NCBI GenBank assembly: GCA_021014325.1
Contig: CM037462.1
Coordinates: forward strand, 15,768,135 to 15,832,134
Direction: 5' to 3'
DNA: 64,000 nucleotides
DNA from: Plazaster borealis
Lineage: Eukaryota > Echinodermata > Asteroidea > Forcipulatida > Labidiasteridae
Below the pieces are notes generated by a model. It was not told the DNA's origin. It was given only the letters and a program-made list of their open reading frames with translations, and made no database searches. A program made the translations under genes and the position numbers. This document shows, piece by piece, positions 1 to 12,870 of the stretch; position 1 is the stretch's first letter, and each line of letters opens with the position of its first letter.

Positions 1-781
1 CAATAAATAAAATAGTTTGAATTATTTTTACCATCATTGAAAAAAAGAACCAAGACGTTATATGCAATCGATATACAAACAAATCAAAATATGACAAAAT
101 AACCGCTCGACCATTGTTATAGTAATGTTATAGTAAACTCTTAACAATGTTTTACAACATCTATAACTTTGTATACAAAAATAAACAGAACTGAAGTGAT
201 GTAGAAATGAATAAGTTTACATAGGCCTAAAGGTCAAAACAGAAAAGACAAAATATTACAACAAACTATTAACTCTAAAACTCTGTTTTAATCAAATTAT
301 TACTTTCAAATTGTGTGACAAGGGACAGCCACTTGCTGAGTGATAGTCAATAATCAATGTCAATCGATAAATGGATAAACCCTTTTCAAATGGATATAAT
401 GATGTGATTTCAGTGCAGTGAACGTTGATCACCATGGCGACAGCATACCCAACGATCGTAACAACGTTTGCGTTTGAGTAAATACTGTTTGTCAATAAAT
501 TGTTTTCTTTTAAAAATGTTATCAAGTTTTCCTCGAAATATTTGAAAACCTTTCATCAAAAAACTGGGTGATATTACCAATGAATACATTTGGTTTTCAA
601 AGTGGCATTCCATCAAAGTTGATAAATCATCAAAAGTGACTTTAAAAGAAAGTTCGTGTCTTATAATAGGTTTACAATCCTGCCGATGTTTACAACTAAA
701 GTAAATTTCTTTTTGACACTGTGCAGAATTTGTGTTACTATGAAGTCCTGTATACCATTTCAATTCAATAATGCTTCATCG
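1..781. other. AT-rich DNA without recognised features
   Basis: Short open frames on both strands, none with a recognisable domain. No repeat family identified. Confidence 0.5.
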
Positions 782-1162
782 TTAAAGGTATTATACGGGA
801 TTGGTAGAGCTGACAAAATAGTCGCAGACAGTGTTCATGTTTTGTGTGATCAACCCATAATACATGAAATAACAAACCTGGGAACATGTTTTGGTCTTAA
901 TCCGTTATATCAGTCACGAGAAAATAGTGAAAAAAACATGCACTATCAGCATGTAAACACATTGTCCTTAATGTTGGTTGTAACAACCGAAATCAGCTGT
1001 TGTGTTTTGGGGGGTTGTCAGATACAGTTTTCTTGAATATGATTTCATTTCAGAAGGATATTTTTCACAGAAAAAAATGGTTCTATAGTATAAACTTCAT
1101 ATTCAGTAAGTCAGACTTAAATTAAACAATTGGTGTTTACCAATCATGTATAATACCTTTAA
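782..1162 (+). mobile_element. TTAA-3 family inverted-repeat element
   Basis: A full-length copy bounded by TTAA-AGGTATTATAC and ATACCT-TTAA. Compared with other copies, the internal conserved box (near 870-930) has several substitutions. An open frame of about 126 codons crosses it (656-1036), but that is not maintained in other copies. Confidence 0.85.
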
Positions 1163-1627
1163 ATCAGATGCTTACAAGAAATCCAACTTCAGCTTGTGCA
1201 AAAGTACATTCATCGTTCTCTCTATTGTCCATGATGTGATCCAAACACTAAACACATTTCCTGTCTTTAAAATTTGGCTTATTTTAAATACATCTCCTCA
1301 ACCTCCGGTACCTCAATGCGGTAACTTGGAATTAAGCAAATAATGTAATCTAAATCCGAGTACAAAATGGAGGATGTTAAGAAATCATCTCTCTGTCAGG
1401 CTGATTACTTATCAATAGCCCGACACAATAAAATATTACTTTTAAACTTTTTTCGTCATAATAATCTCGTAAACTTTTTTTTCTCTCAATAATTTGTAAA
1501 GACTCGTCATGTATATATAAGGCTAAACTGAGTTACAAAATAGTTCTTTGCTTTCTCACAAATGTACACTTTGTATCCTGAAGTCGGATTGGTAATCTCT
1601 ATCACTTCTTCTTCTTCTTCTGTGAAA

Positions 1628-2405
1628 TTTATTCTAATTATTACATAATTATGTATAAAACAAGGAAGAGAAGTGTAAAATGATTGCTGTTTATCAGACA
1701 CTCATTCCATGAACTTTGTTTAAATACTTTACTAGCAAGTCTCCTGTGAATTTAAATCGAATATTGCAAAGTGCAAAATAATAACTCCAAAACATAATTA
1801 ACTAAAACAACATGCCATAATATGATTTGTACACATCACACCATGAATCTTGAATGCTCCAGAAATCTTCTCACTTACACGAGACAATGGTCAAGTGTTT
1901 CATGAAGTCGCGAAGTTTTAAAAAAAAATCTTTCAAGACATGCTATAAAGACTGACTCCTGATCACTGCATCCATTTGATATAATTGTTGTGACGTGGCA
2001 TCTATTCGTGCATAGGAAATAGCATTCTTCAATCTTATCAAAAACAATTTAAAAGCTTACCAATCCATTTTTAAATATACTTTCCCTTTAAATTCATAAC
2101 TCCTCCTAGACTGACCAAGACTTAAAACCTTTCCATATTTTCGATTACATGCTTCATCAGACGAGCTTGCAGTGGTCTAATTATCCGACCTGCGGACACG
2201 TTTTTCTTGCATTCAAGGATTATTCCAATGGTGTCATTACTGTGTAGAAAATCTCCTCTACGGGTTACAGTGACACCAAGGATGTTGTTAATGTTTGTGT
2301 GCATCTGTAGCTAAGCACACTCGGCATCGGAGGCAATCTGATGTTAGCGCCCTCTTGTGTTTATGCAGTTTTCTGCAAGTAGGTGCAGTGGATTTCATTT
2401 GAAAA
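1628..2405 (-). other. Possible 3' UTR of the DIRAS gene
   Basis: No other gene is visible directly downstream of the DIRAS stop codon. The first AATAAA hexamer I noticed on the minus strand is at 1628-1633, about 770 nt past the stop. This could be the cleavage signal, but the extent of the UTR is a guess. An open frame of 60 codons here (2122-2304) has no recognisable features. Confidence 0.25.
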
Positions 2406-3002
2406 TCACATCACTGTACATTTGCCTTTCAGCTTTTCCCGCCTCTTTTGCGACTTGGATTTTTTCGTCTCCAGGTGAAGGCTCATGGTCCGTCGCTTCT
2501 CGAGTTGGAGCAAATCTTGGAAAAGTTCTTTGACATTGTAGTTTGTCTTCGCCGATGTTTCAAGAAACGCACAACCCCACGCCTTGGCTTGCTCCATCCC
2601 TTCCTGTATACTGACCTCCCGATTACCGTCATCACACTTGTTCCCGACTAACATGATAGGAATACCGTCAATGTCACCTTTGACCTCACATATGACGTCA
2701 TAGATCGGTTTGAGTTCCTCCAATGACTGTCGACTCGTGATGGAGTAGACGAGGATGAAGGCGTGACCTTTGGAGATCGACAGTCGCTGCATTGCTGGGA
2801 ACTGATGCGATCCCGTTGTGTCGGTGATCTGAAGTGTACACACATTCTTATTGCAGCTGATCACTTGTCTGTAGGTGTCCTCTATTGTGGGAATGTAAGT
2901 CTCTCTGAATGTCCCACGTACGAACCGTAAGACCAGAGAACTCTTGCCCACTCCACCAGCTCCAAATACTACCACCCTGTAATCGTTGCTTTGTTCAGGC
3001 AT
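2406..3002 (-). CDS. DIRAS2-like: DIRAS-family Ras-like small GTPase
   Basis: A complete 198-residue Ras-superfamily GTPase. Family members are 198-199 residues and act at membranes. Visible motifs: P-loop GAGGVGKS at 14-21; switch I with PTIEDTY at 38-44; G3 box DTTGS at 61-65; NKCD at 121-124; ETSAK at 148-152; a Lys/Arg-rich tail; and a C-terminal CAAX box CTVM at 195-198, predicting prenylation. The position equivalent to Ras Gln61 is Ser65. This is known for DIRAS proteins and explains their poor intrinsic hydrolysis and mostly GTP-bound state. The near-invariant stretch around [17 protein letters not shown] places it in DIRAS1/2 rather than Rap, Rheb or Ras. I chose the Met at 3000-3002 because the protein then begins [10 protein letters not shown] like vertebrate DIRAS, it has a purine at -3, and a splice acceptor lies 33 nt upstream. 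An upstream reading to 3053 would run into the intron. The coding sequence is intronless. Whether it is orthologous to DIRAS1 or DIRAS2 cannot be settled here. Confidence 0.97.
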   Translation of the reverse strand: MPEQSNDYRVVVFGAGGVGKSSLVLRFVRGTFRETYIPTIEDTYRQVISCNKNVCTLQITDTTGSHQFPAMQRLSISKGHAFILVYSITSRQSLEELKPIYDVICEVKGDIDGIPIMLVGNKCDDGNREVSIQEGMEQAKAWGCAFLETSAKTNYNVKELFQDLLQLEKRRTMSLHLETKKSKSQKRREKLKGKCTVM

Positions 3003-3060
3003 GACGCGTAGACGGATGCTCCGATCACGTGGTAACTGTAAAAAGACACACAAAAAAGAC
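3003..3060 (-). other. 5' UTR segment and 3' splice site of the DIRAS gene
   Basis: Read on the minus strand, a pyrimidine-rich run (with one TGTGTG stretch) ends in TTTTTACAG. The AG falls at 3036-3037, so exon sequence starts at 3035. That leaves 33 nt of 5' UTR before the start codon. The upstream exon is not identifiable. The intron upstream contains a TTAA-2 element and an older repeat. Confidence 0.75.
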
Positions 3061-3083
3061 TCAAATCATCAAACTGCATCCAT

Positions 3084-3625
3084 CTCGTATAATTATACCA
3101 TGCCCGATTATGTGGCAGAAGGTGTCCCTCCCCAAATGTTCCCATACTTTAAAGGCCCTGTACACTATTGGTAAGACCGAAAAACACAAAATGTTCACAG
3201 ATTCACACATAACTTACATGATTTAAAGTAAGTAATGGTAGAAAGGGTTCCTTAAAATATTACTGCATAAAATGCTATCGTTTCTGAGAAATGAGTAAAA
3301 CAATAGTTTTTATCACGCGAGATAAAAACGCGATGTTTGAAAAAACAGAAAACACATAAGGTCTCTTTTCACTATTTTCTCGTGACCTCGGTGACCAATT
3401 GAGCTCAAACTTTCACAGGTTTGTTTGTTCATGCATATGTTGAATCACACAAAATGTGGACACTGATTTTGAGCTGTTACCAAAAGTGTACAATACCTTT
3501 AATTCACTTTTTCCTCTTGTACAGAAGTAACCCCACCCCTAAAATCCTCTAAAGAATTGCGGCTAAGATTCCTAGAACACAATGAAGACACAATAGGAGG
3601 GGGGCATATTGAGTTCGAAACTATA
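3084..3625 (+). mobile_element. Older interspersed repeat (family K) split by a TTAA-2 element
   Basis: The parts at about 3084-3148 and 3503-3625 match the family K copies at 17860-17990 and 29396-29870. Shared words include ATACCATGCCCGA, CCTCTTGTA and AATGAAGACACAATAG. The family origin is unknown. It lies in the DIRAS 5' intron. Confidence 0.6.
3149..3502 (+). mobile_element. TTAA-2 family element in the DIRAS 5' intron
   Basis: Bounded by TTAA-AGGCCCTGTACAC and ATACCT-TTAA. The centre has a TTTTTATC/GATAAAAA inverted repeat near 3306-3328. The shared box CCTGTGAAAG is on its minus strand. It lies about 110 bp upstream of the DIRAS 3' splice site. Confidence 0.85.
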
Positions 3626-5995
3626 TTAATAGAGGAACTTTCTGTTTAAAAAGAGTGGGTGTCAAACAAGTACGGAAAGATCTACGTTTTGAAGGGATAA
3701 AACTTGTCAACACAAAAATACTTCATCGGCAATAACACTCCTGTTTGTTTATCTTTTTAGGCCCGAGGATAAAAACGTCCGTAAACGTGATTAAGGGGTG
3801 GGTTTGGGAGTCGGCCTACGCGATGCCTGCAATGTAACATGAAATTCACGTGTGGTTTTAAAACTGCTTTAGCTAGTATAAATGTAAGAAAACTGCCCAT
3901 TGTGCTCTCATAGTATCGAATATCGCCATGGACAAAGCGTCCCACACTGTCACTGTACTGTCACAGTATTGTACTTGCAGACATCTGATAGAAGTCTCAT
4001 AAAAATAACAAGTCAGATCATAGTACCGATACAACGAGAAAGATATCTCATGACAATGGGAATATCCACAACTGGGGGAAGAGAAAAGAAACTGATACGA
4101 TGCGTGGGTACGAGGTTAATACGAAAATGATGTCTGGGCTTTGTGAATAAACACGGTTTTTTATTGAGTTACTTATACATGTACATGTACATGTCTGTCA
4201 TGAATAATTCATTGTGAGTTGGAGAGAAAGGCGTTCGAACCAGGGCAGTCATCACGTCAGATGACCCTCACTTTTATTATTGCAAGTTTGATTTATTATC
4301 ACACAGTAGCGAAACTGTAGGAAATGTTACTTGTGTCATGGAGGTATGCTTGTGTCAACATCTACTTTTTGTTCGTTTTCGAATAAACGCGGGAGACTTG
4401 CACAGTCTAATCAGCAGAGAGTGGGGGACAGCAGAACAGAGGAACACAAAAGGAACAATGTTGTCCTCACATTGGAATCCTTTGTATGGTTGTGTCGTCA
4501 AATTGTTTCATGCGCTTAGTCTACGTGAGAATGTTAAGTTACAGGGACAAAGGAAAGTCCTCACACTAATAGCAAACAAAAATTGATGTATGTTTTTCGT
4601 TTGCTTATCATTTAATAATGATCGCGAAAAACATCAGATTTATTGTTGTCTTTGTTGGTGTCAACAAGCCTATTTATACACACAACGAGTCCGTGTCCTC
4701 GCTTCTAAATACCCCCACTGGGCTACATCGAGGACGTTGAATCATTTTCATAGACAGATGGTCCCCTTGAAAATAAAACAAAGAAACACAAGACGATGTT
4801 GACGCAGGAGGGCCGCGGATTCTCAACATCTCGCGTTATTTTGTGTAATACACTCTGACGTTGCCGAGATACCATGCGCTCACACGATGACATCGGATTT
4901 CACTGCATCACACCATGGAGTAGGTTGACATGATACTTGTCAAGAGAGGGAAATCTCAAGTAGGCCCCTTGAAATGTGGGAGGGGCTTTCATCATTCGGC
5001 TTACAGATCAGTATGTATCTCCATCTAAAATGAGGTGTGTTTTTCACGGACACATATTATTGATTTCAATTTTTTTCAGAGCCACACATGCTTGTCTTAA
5101 TTCAATCAATTCTTTTTCTAGTCACTTTTTTTCTTCTTTTTCTGAGCGGGTAACCATGCCATCAATGTGAAAACAACACCGCTGGCAAAGTCGTCTTTAT
5201 TGAATCAAACATACACCATTAAAGCTGGTCCCCTATTTATCTTGCTCTGACGTCATCGTCTGAATAGAAGACCTAGCTTTTTACATAGTATCCCTGGAGC
5301 ATATTGGCTGCGTGTGGATGGTGAGGTGAAGCTATGCCCGACCCTCTCTCTATCTCTATGTACATGGTTACCTTGGATGAAGCGCCATACAAGATCGAAT
5401 CAATACTCTATGCATTGCCTGCATAATCACAGGAGCAAACAGCACATTCATTTGCTGTTGTATTTTAGTGTGATATTAAGCATATCATGTTGTTTGCTTT
5501 GCTTTTGAATCTAGCGCGGAACCTGTTATCCCGGTTATCGAAAAAACTATAACAACACAGTAGAGTTGTGTTTATTATGTATTCATGAAGACTGGCTGTG
5601 TTTACATGATTGATTTGAATAATGTGCAGGGAGGCCAAGTTACTATTATTTCACTGAATCAGGTTGGCTGACTACATAAGTCATTTTCATTTTAATAAAA
5701 ACAAAAACTGCTTCTGAAGCTACAAATATAATGGCGACACAAACAGAGCGGAATTTTTATTGTTGGTTTTCATCGTTGTGGTGTCTTTCTTCTATGTTAT
5801 GATGACCGAGATAATGTACAGCTCATTTAAAGGGGTTCCGTTTCCTGAACACAGTCTCGAATTACGTCATCACACGTCAAACGCCAAAATGTTCAATTAG
5901 GCCCGTATAGATTATGCTGCTCGTTAGGATGCTGCCGTCACTTAAACATTATGCAATACCCCTGGAGTACTATCAGTGATTTATGGGAAAATACA
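3626..5995. other. Intergenic or intronic unique DNA
   Basis: No gene or known family seen. A ~30-bp word, ATGTTAAGTTACAGGGACAA then AGGAAAG at about 4532-4560, recurs at about 61655-61681, hinting at another old repeat. It may include more of the DIRAS 5' intron. Confidence 0.4.
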
Positions 5996-6080
5996 TCAAG
6001 ACACAAGACAGCAAAATATCATGGTTTTTTGACATCAAACCATTGGGTATATTGTATCTAATATAAGAAATGCATCCTGC

Positions 6081-6112
<32 letters not shown>

Positions 6113-6113
6113 C

Positions 6114-6145
<32 letters not shown>

Positions 6146-6600
6146 CTATTATTGCTGTTGTTGTAGTTGTTGCGGTTTTGTTTTGATTTTTTAACTATGG
6201 GATTCGTGTTATGGAAATTATACCAAGACTCAATACCGATACTGCAACTTCAAAAATATCATGATTTTACATCAAACCATTGGGTATATTGTATCTAATT
6301 TAAGACATGCATCCTGCTTAATGTTGTCTTCTTTCGTTGTTGTTGCTGTTGTTGTTGTTGTTTATATTGTTTTGTTTTGTTGTTTAACTATGGGATTCGT
6401 GTTGTGGAAATTATATCAAGACTCAAGACAGCAAAATATCATGGATTTTTACATCAAAACATTGTGTATTGCATCTAATTTAAGACATGCATCCTGCCTA
6501 TCGGTTTTGTTGTTGTTGTTCTTGTTGTTTCGTTCTTGTTTTGGGGTGTGGTTTTTTGTGGGTTTTTTAACTAGGCCTATGGGATTGGTGTTATGGACAT
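5996..6600 (+). repeat. Three tandem copies of a ~190-235-bp unit carrying (TTG)n
   Basis: Units begin near 5996, 6231 and 6417. Each contains CATCAAACCATTGGGTATAT (with variation), GACATGCATCCTGCTT, a GTT/TTG run and AACTATGGGATTCGTGTTAT. The TTG run is longest in the first unit (about 6082-6165), which explains the length differences. No coding potential. Confidence 0.8.
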
Positions 6601-8921
6601 ATATTTGTGTGATTTTGTTTAGAGTAATCGAAAATAAAACATTCACTGTAATGACATCTTAAAATTGGACTGAGTGCACTCGTGATGCAATCGGTCATTA
6701 TGACATTGCTATTTATACGTTCTGTCTCACCGCATGAGGCGACCAATTGATGGTTGACTTGACTCGCAGTTACTGTACACAAAGGATAACAATGTCCCTT
6801 GATCAAGTATTGTCATATCTCTTTAAATTATTATTCAAATCATTTGTGTATATTTCCGGTATTTACGCGCGCTCGTCCCCGAGGATGCTGTTACTGAATT
6901 AATATTCAAATTCGTTGTTTAAGATCAGCGGTGATGACTTGGACAATAAGACACGCTAAGTGCACGTGTGGCTTTCTAAAGTTGTCAATGGAAAATTAAA
7001 CATCTTGCGGGGTTTTTTTTTTAAGGGGGTGAGATATCCAGGATGCAAGAAGGATTATAAATTAACACACAACATGGCGGTTAGGAAAACCGAGGTTATC
7101 ATAAGTCCCCCGTCCACAATTGTAGCCGGGGAAACGTTCAGAACGAGTCTCCGTGGACGCACTCATATAATAATTGCGTTGCGTCGTGGGCGTTTTTTTC
7201 AGAGCCAACTTACAAGATATAATATTTTTGCCACGGTGCTACCGTAAACCTGTTTAGATTAATTGCACAACATTACTGTTCCATTTAGACACCAACCTCC
7301 AGCAGCACTAAATATATCAATCAGAACCAATATGGAAGTAAATCTACTTATTAATTCAGTCGTGACCTTAAAAAGGATACCAAGCGATGTAAACTCGTCG
7401 ATGTGTAATGGATGGTCGATGTACAGCAGTTTTGGAATATCTCCTAATGACCACGAGGCTATACAGTGAGATTTAAGTTGCCTTTTTACGGTCCAGACCT
7501 TTAAAAAAAAGCTGTTCTTTCTTCCCGCCCCCGTCACAGATTGAAATCCAGTAGCTTAGGGGACAATCACGCCCTTGGGCGGTGTCACATGGTAAGCTTA
7601 TCAAATCGAATGACATAGAGCCTTGACATCATTCTAAAAGCCTGCAAAATTTAATGTCAAGATGAAATTGCTCGTGGTTTTCCATTTCATCTGACAGAAA
7701 AGCATTGTTTTCTACGGACCATTGATCGTTACACACAATGGAACGCAGAATTTTAGACCATTACCGGCTTGAAGTACATGAGACTGCATGGATACCCCAT
7801 TCTCAAAAGATATAAATTGCATCATTTAACACGACGTTGCATAGCTGGCGACCTTTTGATAAAAAAATTCCCATGTAATCCATGGATAAGATTATCAAGA
7901 GCAGACTCAACTCAAGATCTTCACATTATTCGATTCTTTCAAACTAACAATATTGGAATGTTTGGCGTGATGACTAAACCATTAATTATACGCTATTGCT
8001 TGACAACCAGACTGGCTATAAACAATGATAATTTGTTTCGTTTCATATACCAGGCGCAATCTCCTTCAAAACATTCATCTATTACCGCGGTCTCAAGAGG
8101 AGTTAACCAACCCCAGCAGTTCTGCCAGCATGGCAATCATAACTGATTATTATAGAAAGTAAACAGCATTTGCTTTGGCCGTTTAGGGGAGTCAAATTCG
8201 CTTTGACAACTACCAGATTGTCACTAATAGACTAATTCACTTACGTAAAAAAGTTGAGCATATCATACTTACAGCTCTTTAATCCTAAGCCCAAACATGA
8301 TAAGCACCGACTCTTACACAAATTGAAAATAATCGCAGAGATATTAATACCGATTTGGAATGGTCAATTATTTATCTTGGCCAACATTGCTCTTTAAAAA
8401 TGTATTAATTTAAAAAAAATGCTTGCCTTATGAAAACAACATGTAATGAATTACATCATGAAATGAAATCAGAAAAAAATGTAAATACATTATTTTATAT
8501 TTCCAAATGTGCAGATGGTTTTTACTTATCTTAAGGAACGCCGGTTTTTAAACCTAGGTGGCAACCAATTCTTAAATAAATATTAACAGTAAAAAATACC
8601 AGTAAATTAAAGGGATTTAGTAAGTTATTAACACAGAATAGACTAAATAAAATTTTCATCTACGTCAGCTTTGGACAAAAATAGGCAAGATATGGCAAAC
8701 ATTTCAAGATCAACCAATGGGAACATTGAAATATTTTGCCATTAACAGTTAAAAATGTCAGCGCGCACGAAATGCATCTTCATAATGCACAGACTAACTA
8801 TACACACAACGTTGGTTTATGTATGTTTGTTATATACGCACTGATCCATCTGTTCATTTAGGATACCATCACACAGAGATTCCGAGATGATCATCATTAA
8901 TCACTTCAATCAATACTAAAT
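6601..8921. other. Unique DNA without recognised features
   Basis: Short frames of up to about 125 codons exist (7769-8146), but none has protein-like composition, splice context or a known motif. Confidence 0.4.
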
Positions 8922-9455
8922 GGTTTGGCAGTAAGAGCAACTGATGACCACAAGAGATGCAAACAAACTATCATGGTATCCACAAACTATCATGGTATCC
9001 ACAAACTATCATGGTATCCACAAACAATCATAATAAAAAACTAACTCTGGTATGACCACTGGAAAGTGGTCAACATGTAAATGGTTTGTCAGTAAGAGCA
9101 ACTGATGACCACGAGAGATGCAAACAAACTATCATGGTATCCACAAGAATCATAATAACAAACTAACGCCGGACACCATGACCACTGGAAAGTAGTCAAC
9201 ATGAAAATGGTTTGGCAGTAAGAGCAACTGACCACGAAAGATGCAAACAAACTATCAATGTAACCACAATAATCATAATAAAACACTAACGCTGGTATAC
9301 CATGACCACTGGAGAGTAGACAACATGTAAATGGTTTGAAAGTAAGAGCAACTGACCACAAGAGATGCAAACAAACTATCATGTATCCACAAGAATGTTA
9401 CAGAAAAACTAACGCCGGTTTACCATGACTGCTTTAAAGTAGTCAAAATGCAAAT
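8922..9455 (+). repeat. Four tandem copies of a ~125-160-bp unit
   Basis: Units begin at GGTTTGGCAGTAAGAGCAAC-like words near 8922, 9081, 9209 and 9333. The first unit is longer because a 20-bp subunit, AAACTATCATGGTATCCAC, is itself tripled at about 8967-9022. Confidence 0.85.
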
Positions 9456-10573
9456 TATTTATCCGTCTTTTCTCAATCGCACGCCCGAGTCACCTATGTA
9501 ATTTCAAACTCACAGCTGACAAGAACAACTTATGACCAATGAAATCATCCATCGATGGTGATTTAACACAGGGCAATAAGCAGGGGGTGTGTAATTAAGA
9601 CAAACATTATCTTCTTGACTAATTTAATTTTAAGAATGCGTCAGTCTACTTAAGAATGCTTAGAGGCTTCAGCAATCCTGAGCGTCTATAAGTAATGTGC
9701 GTGGAAAGCAATCCAAACACTATAGCCCTCTCCGGGACTATTCCTCTGGATGTACAGCACAGAGGAAGAGTCCTGCATAATAGGAAAGTGAAAGGCCGAC
9801 AAGGCTATCAAAACACTTGACATGATATGTCGAGTAATATCATCACATAACCAGATCCTAAAACAGGCCTAGTAACAACAGTAACAAATAATAAGAATAA
9901 ATAATAAAGATAATAACCAACTCATTTTGATAAAAAAATGAACAAAAGTGTAGACACAACTATCGACTGCAACGCAAAATTAAGGCCCACTGAAGAATGA
10001 CGAAATTTACAAGTAGTAATGCTCGATGCGAAAAACATCCCTAAATCAATGCAAGATTCAGTTCATTTGTTACAAAAATACAACCGTGACTTTGATCATG
10101 CTGTACTAACCTGCAAATATTATACGATATCACCACACAGTATGATCACACCATGCATCAACGTGTACCAACTGGTTTCGCTTGGCTCGCACCGATGATG
10201 CAAATGGAGATGACGATGATGTTGATAATGACGATAGCACTTTTGTGTTTGGGTCTATATGGGGCTGCAGTATGCAGAGCGTGGTTGAGTGGTTGATGCG
10301 CACAGCTCTTAGGGAGAAGGGGTTTGATGCAGTCCGTATTTATACAGGCAAGCACTCTCATTCATTATCAACATCGTCATTGATATGGTCTGGGGGATGA
10401 TCACACAATACTATAACGCGAGTCGGTGTGGTGTAGGTGACTTCAGATTCACATTAATTATAATAACACATAGTGGTGATTGCGTCGGCGAAATGTTCCG
10501 GTATAGCAAAACCTCAGTATTTATAACCAATACTTTTTTGAACAGTTCTCCTTCTTCTTCTTCTGCTTTTTTG
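9456..10573. other. Unique AT-rich DNA
   Basis: No gene or repeat recognised. There is a GAT-rich patch near 10190-10235. Confidence 0.4.
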
Positions 10574-10956
10574 TTAAAGGTATTATACAGGATTGGTAGG
10601 ATAAACAACATCGTTGTTATTTTAGTCTGAAAGCTTACTGAATATGAAGTTCATACTAGAACTTTTTGTTTTTCTGTGAAATACTTCCCTCCGAAATAAA
10701 GTCATTATTCGAGAAAACTGTATCTGAAAACCTAAAAAATAACGCATCAGCTGATTTTGGTTGTTACAACCAAATTTAAGGACAATGTGTTTACTTGCCG
10801 AAAAAAATGTGCATGGTTTTTCACATTTTTCGACTGACTCACACAACGGATTAAGCCTAAATTTTCACAGGTTTGTTATTTCATGTATAATGGTTGATCA
10901 CACAAAACGTGAACGACTATTGTGTCAGTTCTACCAATCCTGTACAATACCTTTAA
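10574..10956 (-). mobile_element. TTAA-3 family element
   Basis: Inverted relative to the copy at 782. Bounded by TTAA-AGGTATTATACAG and ACAATACCT-TTAA. It retains the palindromic GGTTGTTACAACC near its centre. Confidence 0.88.
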
Positions 10957-11089
10957 ACTAAAAAATGGAAGAACTTTGTGTGGACAATGCGTACAAGTTT
11001 AAAGAACCACTGGGCGTGACTTTTGATTTAAACAAATAAATATACAAATTTAGATGCCGTGCACTGGGATACAACGGAAAAATCCCTCT

Positions 11090-11464
11090 TTAAAGGCACT
11101 GAACATGTTTGGTAATTGTCAAAGACCAGTGTTCTCACTTGGTGTATCCCAACATATGCATAAAATAACAAGCCTGTGAAAATTTGGGCTCAATTGGTCA
11201 TCGAAGTTGCAAGAAAATGATGAAAGAAAAAACACCCTTGTTGTACGAATTTGTGTGCTTTCAGATTAGGAATAAAAACTTCTTGCAAGAAGTTTTTATT
11301 ATTTTAGTGAGAAATTACCTCTTTCTCAAAAACTACGTTACTTCAGAGGGAGTCGTTTCTCACAATGTTTTATACTATCAACAGCTCTCTGTTGCTTGTT
11401 ACCAAGTCAGTTTTTATGCTAATACATATTTTGAGTAATTACCAAACGTGTACGATGCCTTTAA
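11090..11464 (+). mobile_element. TTAA-1 family element, near-complete
   Basis: The terminal repeats AGGCACTGAACATGTTTGG and the inverse of ACGTGTACGATGCCT are flanked by TTAA. The centre at 11271-11300 is a perfect 30-bp palindrome centred on TTGCAA. A good reference copy for the family. Confidence 0.93.
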
Positions 11465-11802
11465 ACTAATAGGCTTTGGTGGATGGGTATTGCTAATATC
11501 AAAAATAAGGATTCGTATACAAAAACAAATTCCTAATTAAGACGGACCTCGTCTAATTAGGCTGACCATGTTTATCCAAGCTCAATCTACTTTCAACATT
11601 ACGTTGTTACGAAAATCAACATTGATCTGGTATATAAAAAAGGACAATCGTGTTATACCATATTGGTTGTCTCTGTTTATTCAAAGGTACCATAGGGTCA
11701 TACTTTGGTGATGACCCCGAGAAAATGGTGTAATTTCTATCCGAAAGCCCTCTTGTTATAAAGATGGTAATGGTATAATAAGCAGCCTATGAAATTATTT
11801 CG

Positions 11803-12104
11803 TCGGAGAGCTGTTGATAGTATAAAATATTGTAGGAAACGACTCCCTCTGAAGTAACGTAGTTTTTGAGAAAGAGGTAATTTTTTTAACTAAAATAATA
11901 AAAACTTCTTGCAAGAAGTTTGTATTCCTCTGAAAGCACACAAATTTGTACAACGAGGCTGTTTTTTCTTTCATCATTTTCTTGCAACTTCGATGACCAA
12001 TTGAGCCCAAATTTCCACAGGCTTGTTATTTTATACATATGTTGGGATACACCAAGTGAGAACACTGGTCTTTGACAATTACCAAACGTGTTCAGTGCCT
12101 TTAA
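11803..12104 (-). mobile_element. TTAA-1 family element, one end missing
   Basis: Matches the copy at 11090 in reverse, but stops at GGAGAGCTGTTGATAG. About 70 bp including one terminal repeat is lost. The remaining end reads CAGTGCCT-TTAA. It lies only 340 bp from the copy at 11090, so the pair forms a large inverted repeat. Confidence 0.85.
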
Positions 12105-12870
12105 GGACGTATCTGAACATGCACTATCCCTGGCAAATGGAACTGTTTCTAGGAGGGTTTTTTCCCACGAAAGCATATTAAGCTGTTTAAATTATTTAAA
12201 ATTAGAAGATATCAATGAATTTACTCAGACTGATTTCCAAATATAATGATGTGATATGCCAAAACCCTTTAATTCAGTGAGTTCGTATGTTGTCAAAGGC
12301 TAATGCTCGGGAGCCGCAACAAACCAAAAAAAGGAGTAGTGACGTCACAGTAGTGTCGTAATACAAGTCAAGTCGAAACAAAATGGTTTCGATTTATCGT
12401 TGACAATAGTCCATTGGGAAGAATCTGTGGAGGCCAAATTTGACCGGCATTAAGGGGGCGACCGCCTGTGTGCGTTGGAAAAATATTTCCCATGAAATTC
12501 AATATATTTTTGGGGCATGGTTGCTTGCTATTCTGCGAGTCAACGTCCTGTTTGTTGTTTTGGCTGCAGGTATACAAAGAAACTTGTTTTGATGTTTGTA
12601 GGTTTCATGCTTTTGCATTTTATTTTCCATGAACAATTCGAAGAACAGAAGTGTGAATCTTCCCAGAATAAACGGATCGACATTTTGTCAATTTCCGCTT
12701 TTATGTGTAAAATCAATTTACTTCATTTTTTTTAAATTGATCGACCAGCCAGGTTTTTTTGTTGGTTGTTCGTCTCCTGTTAGGCTACAAGTTAAGTATT
12801 TCCTTTCAACAAAACATGTTAAGAGCCATCTATATTCCGACAACCCCAATGTGATTTATCATATTCGTTA
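12105..12870. other. Unique DNA between elements
   Basis: Nothing supported on either strand. Confidence 0.4.

Noticed and set aside
656..1036. 126-codon plus-strand frame
   Set aside because: Lies mostly in a TTAA-3 element and is not maintained in the other copies.
2448..2845. Frames on both strands overlapping the GTPase exon
   Set aside because: Shadows of the DIRAS coding sequence in other frames.
8922..9455. Possible CRISPR-like array of spaced repeats
   Set aside because: Whole units are similar including the supposed spacers, so it is an ordinary tandem repeat, and the genome is eukaryotic.
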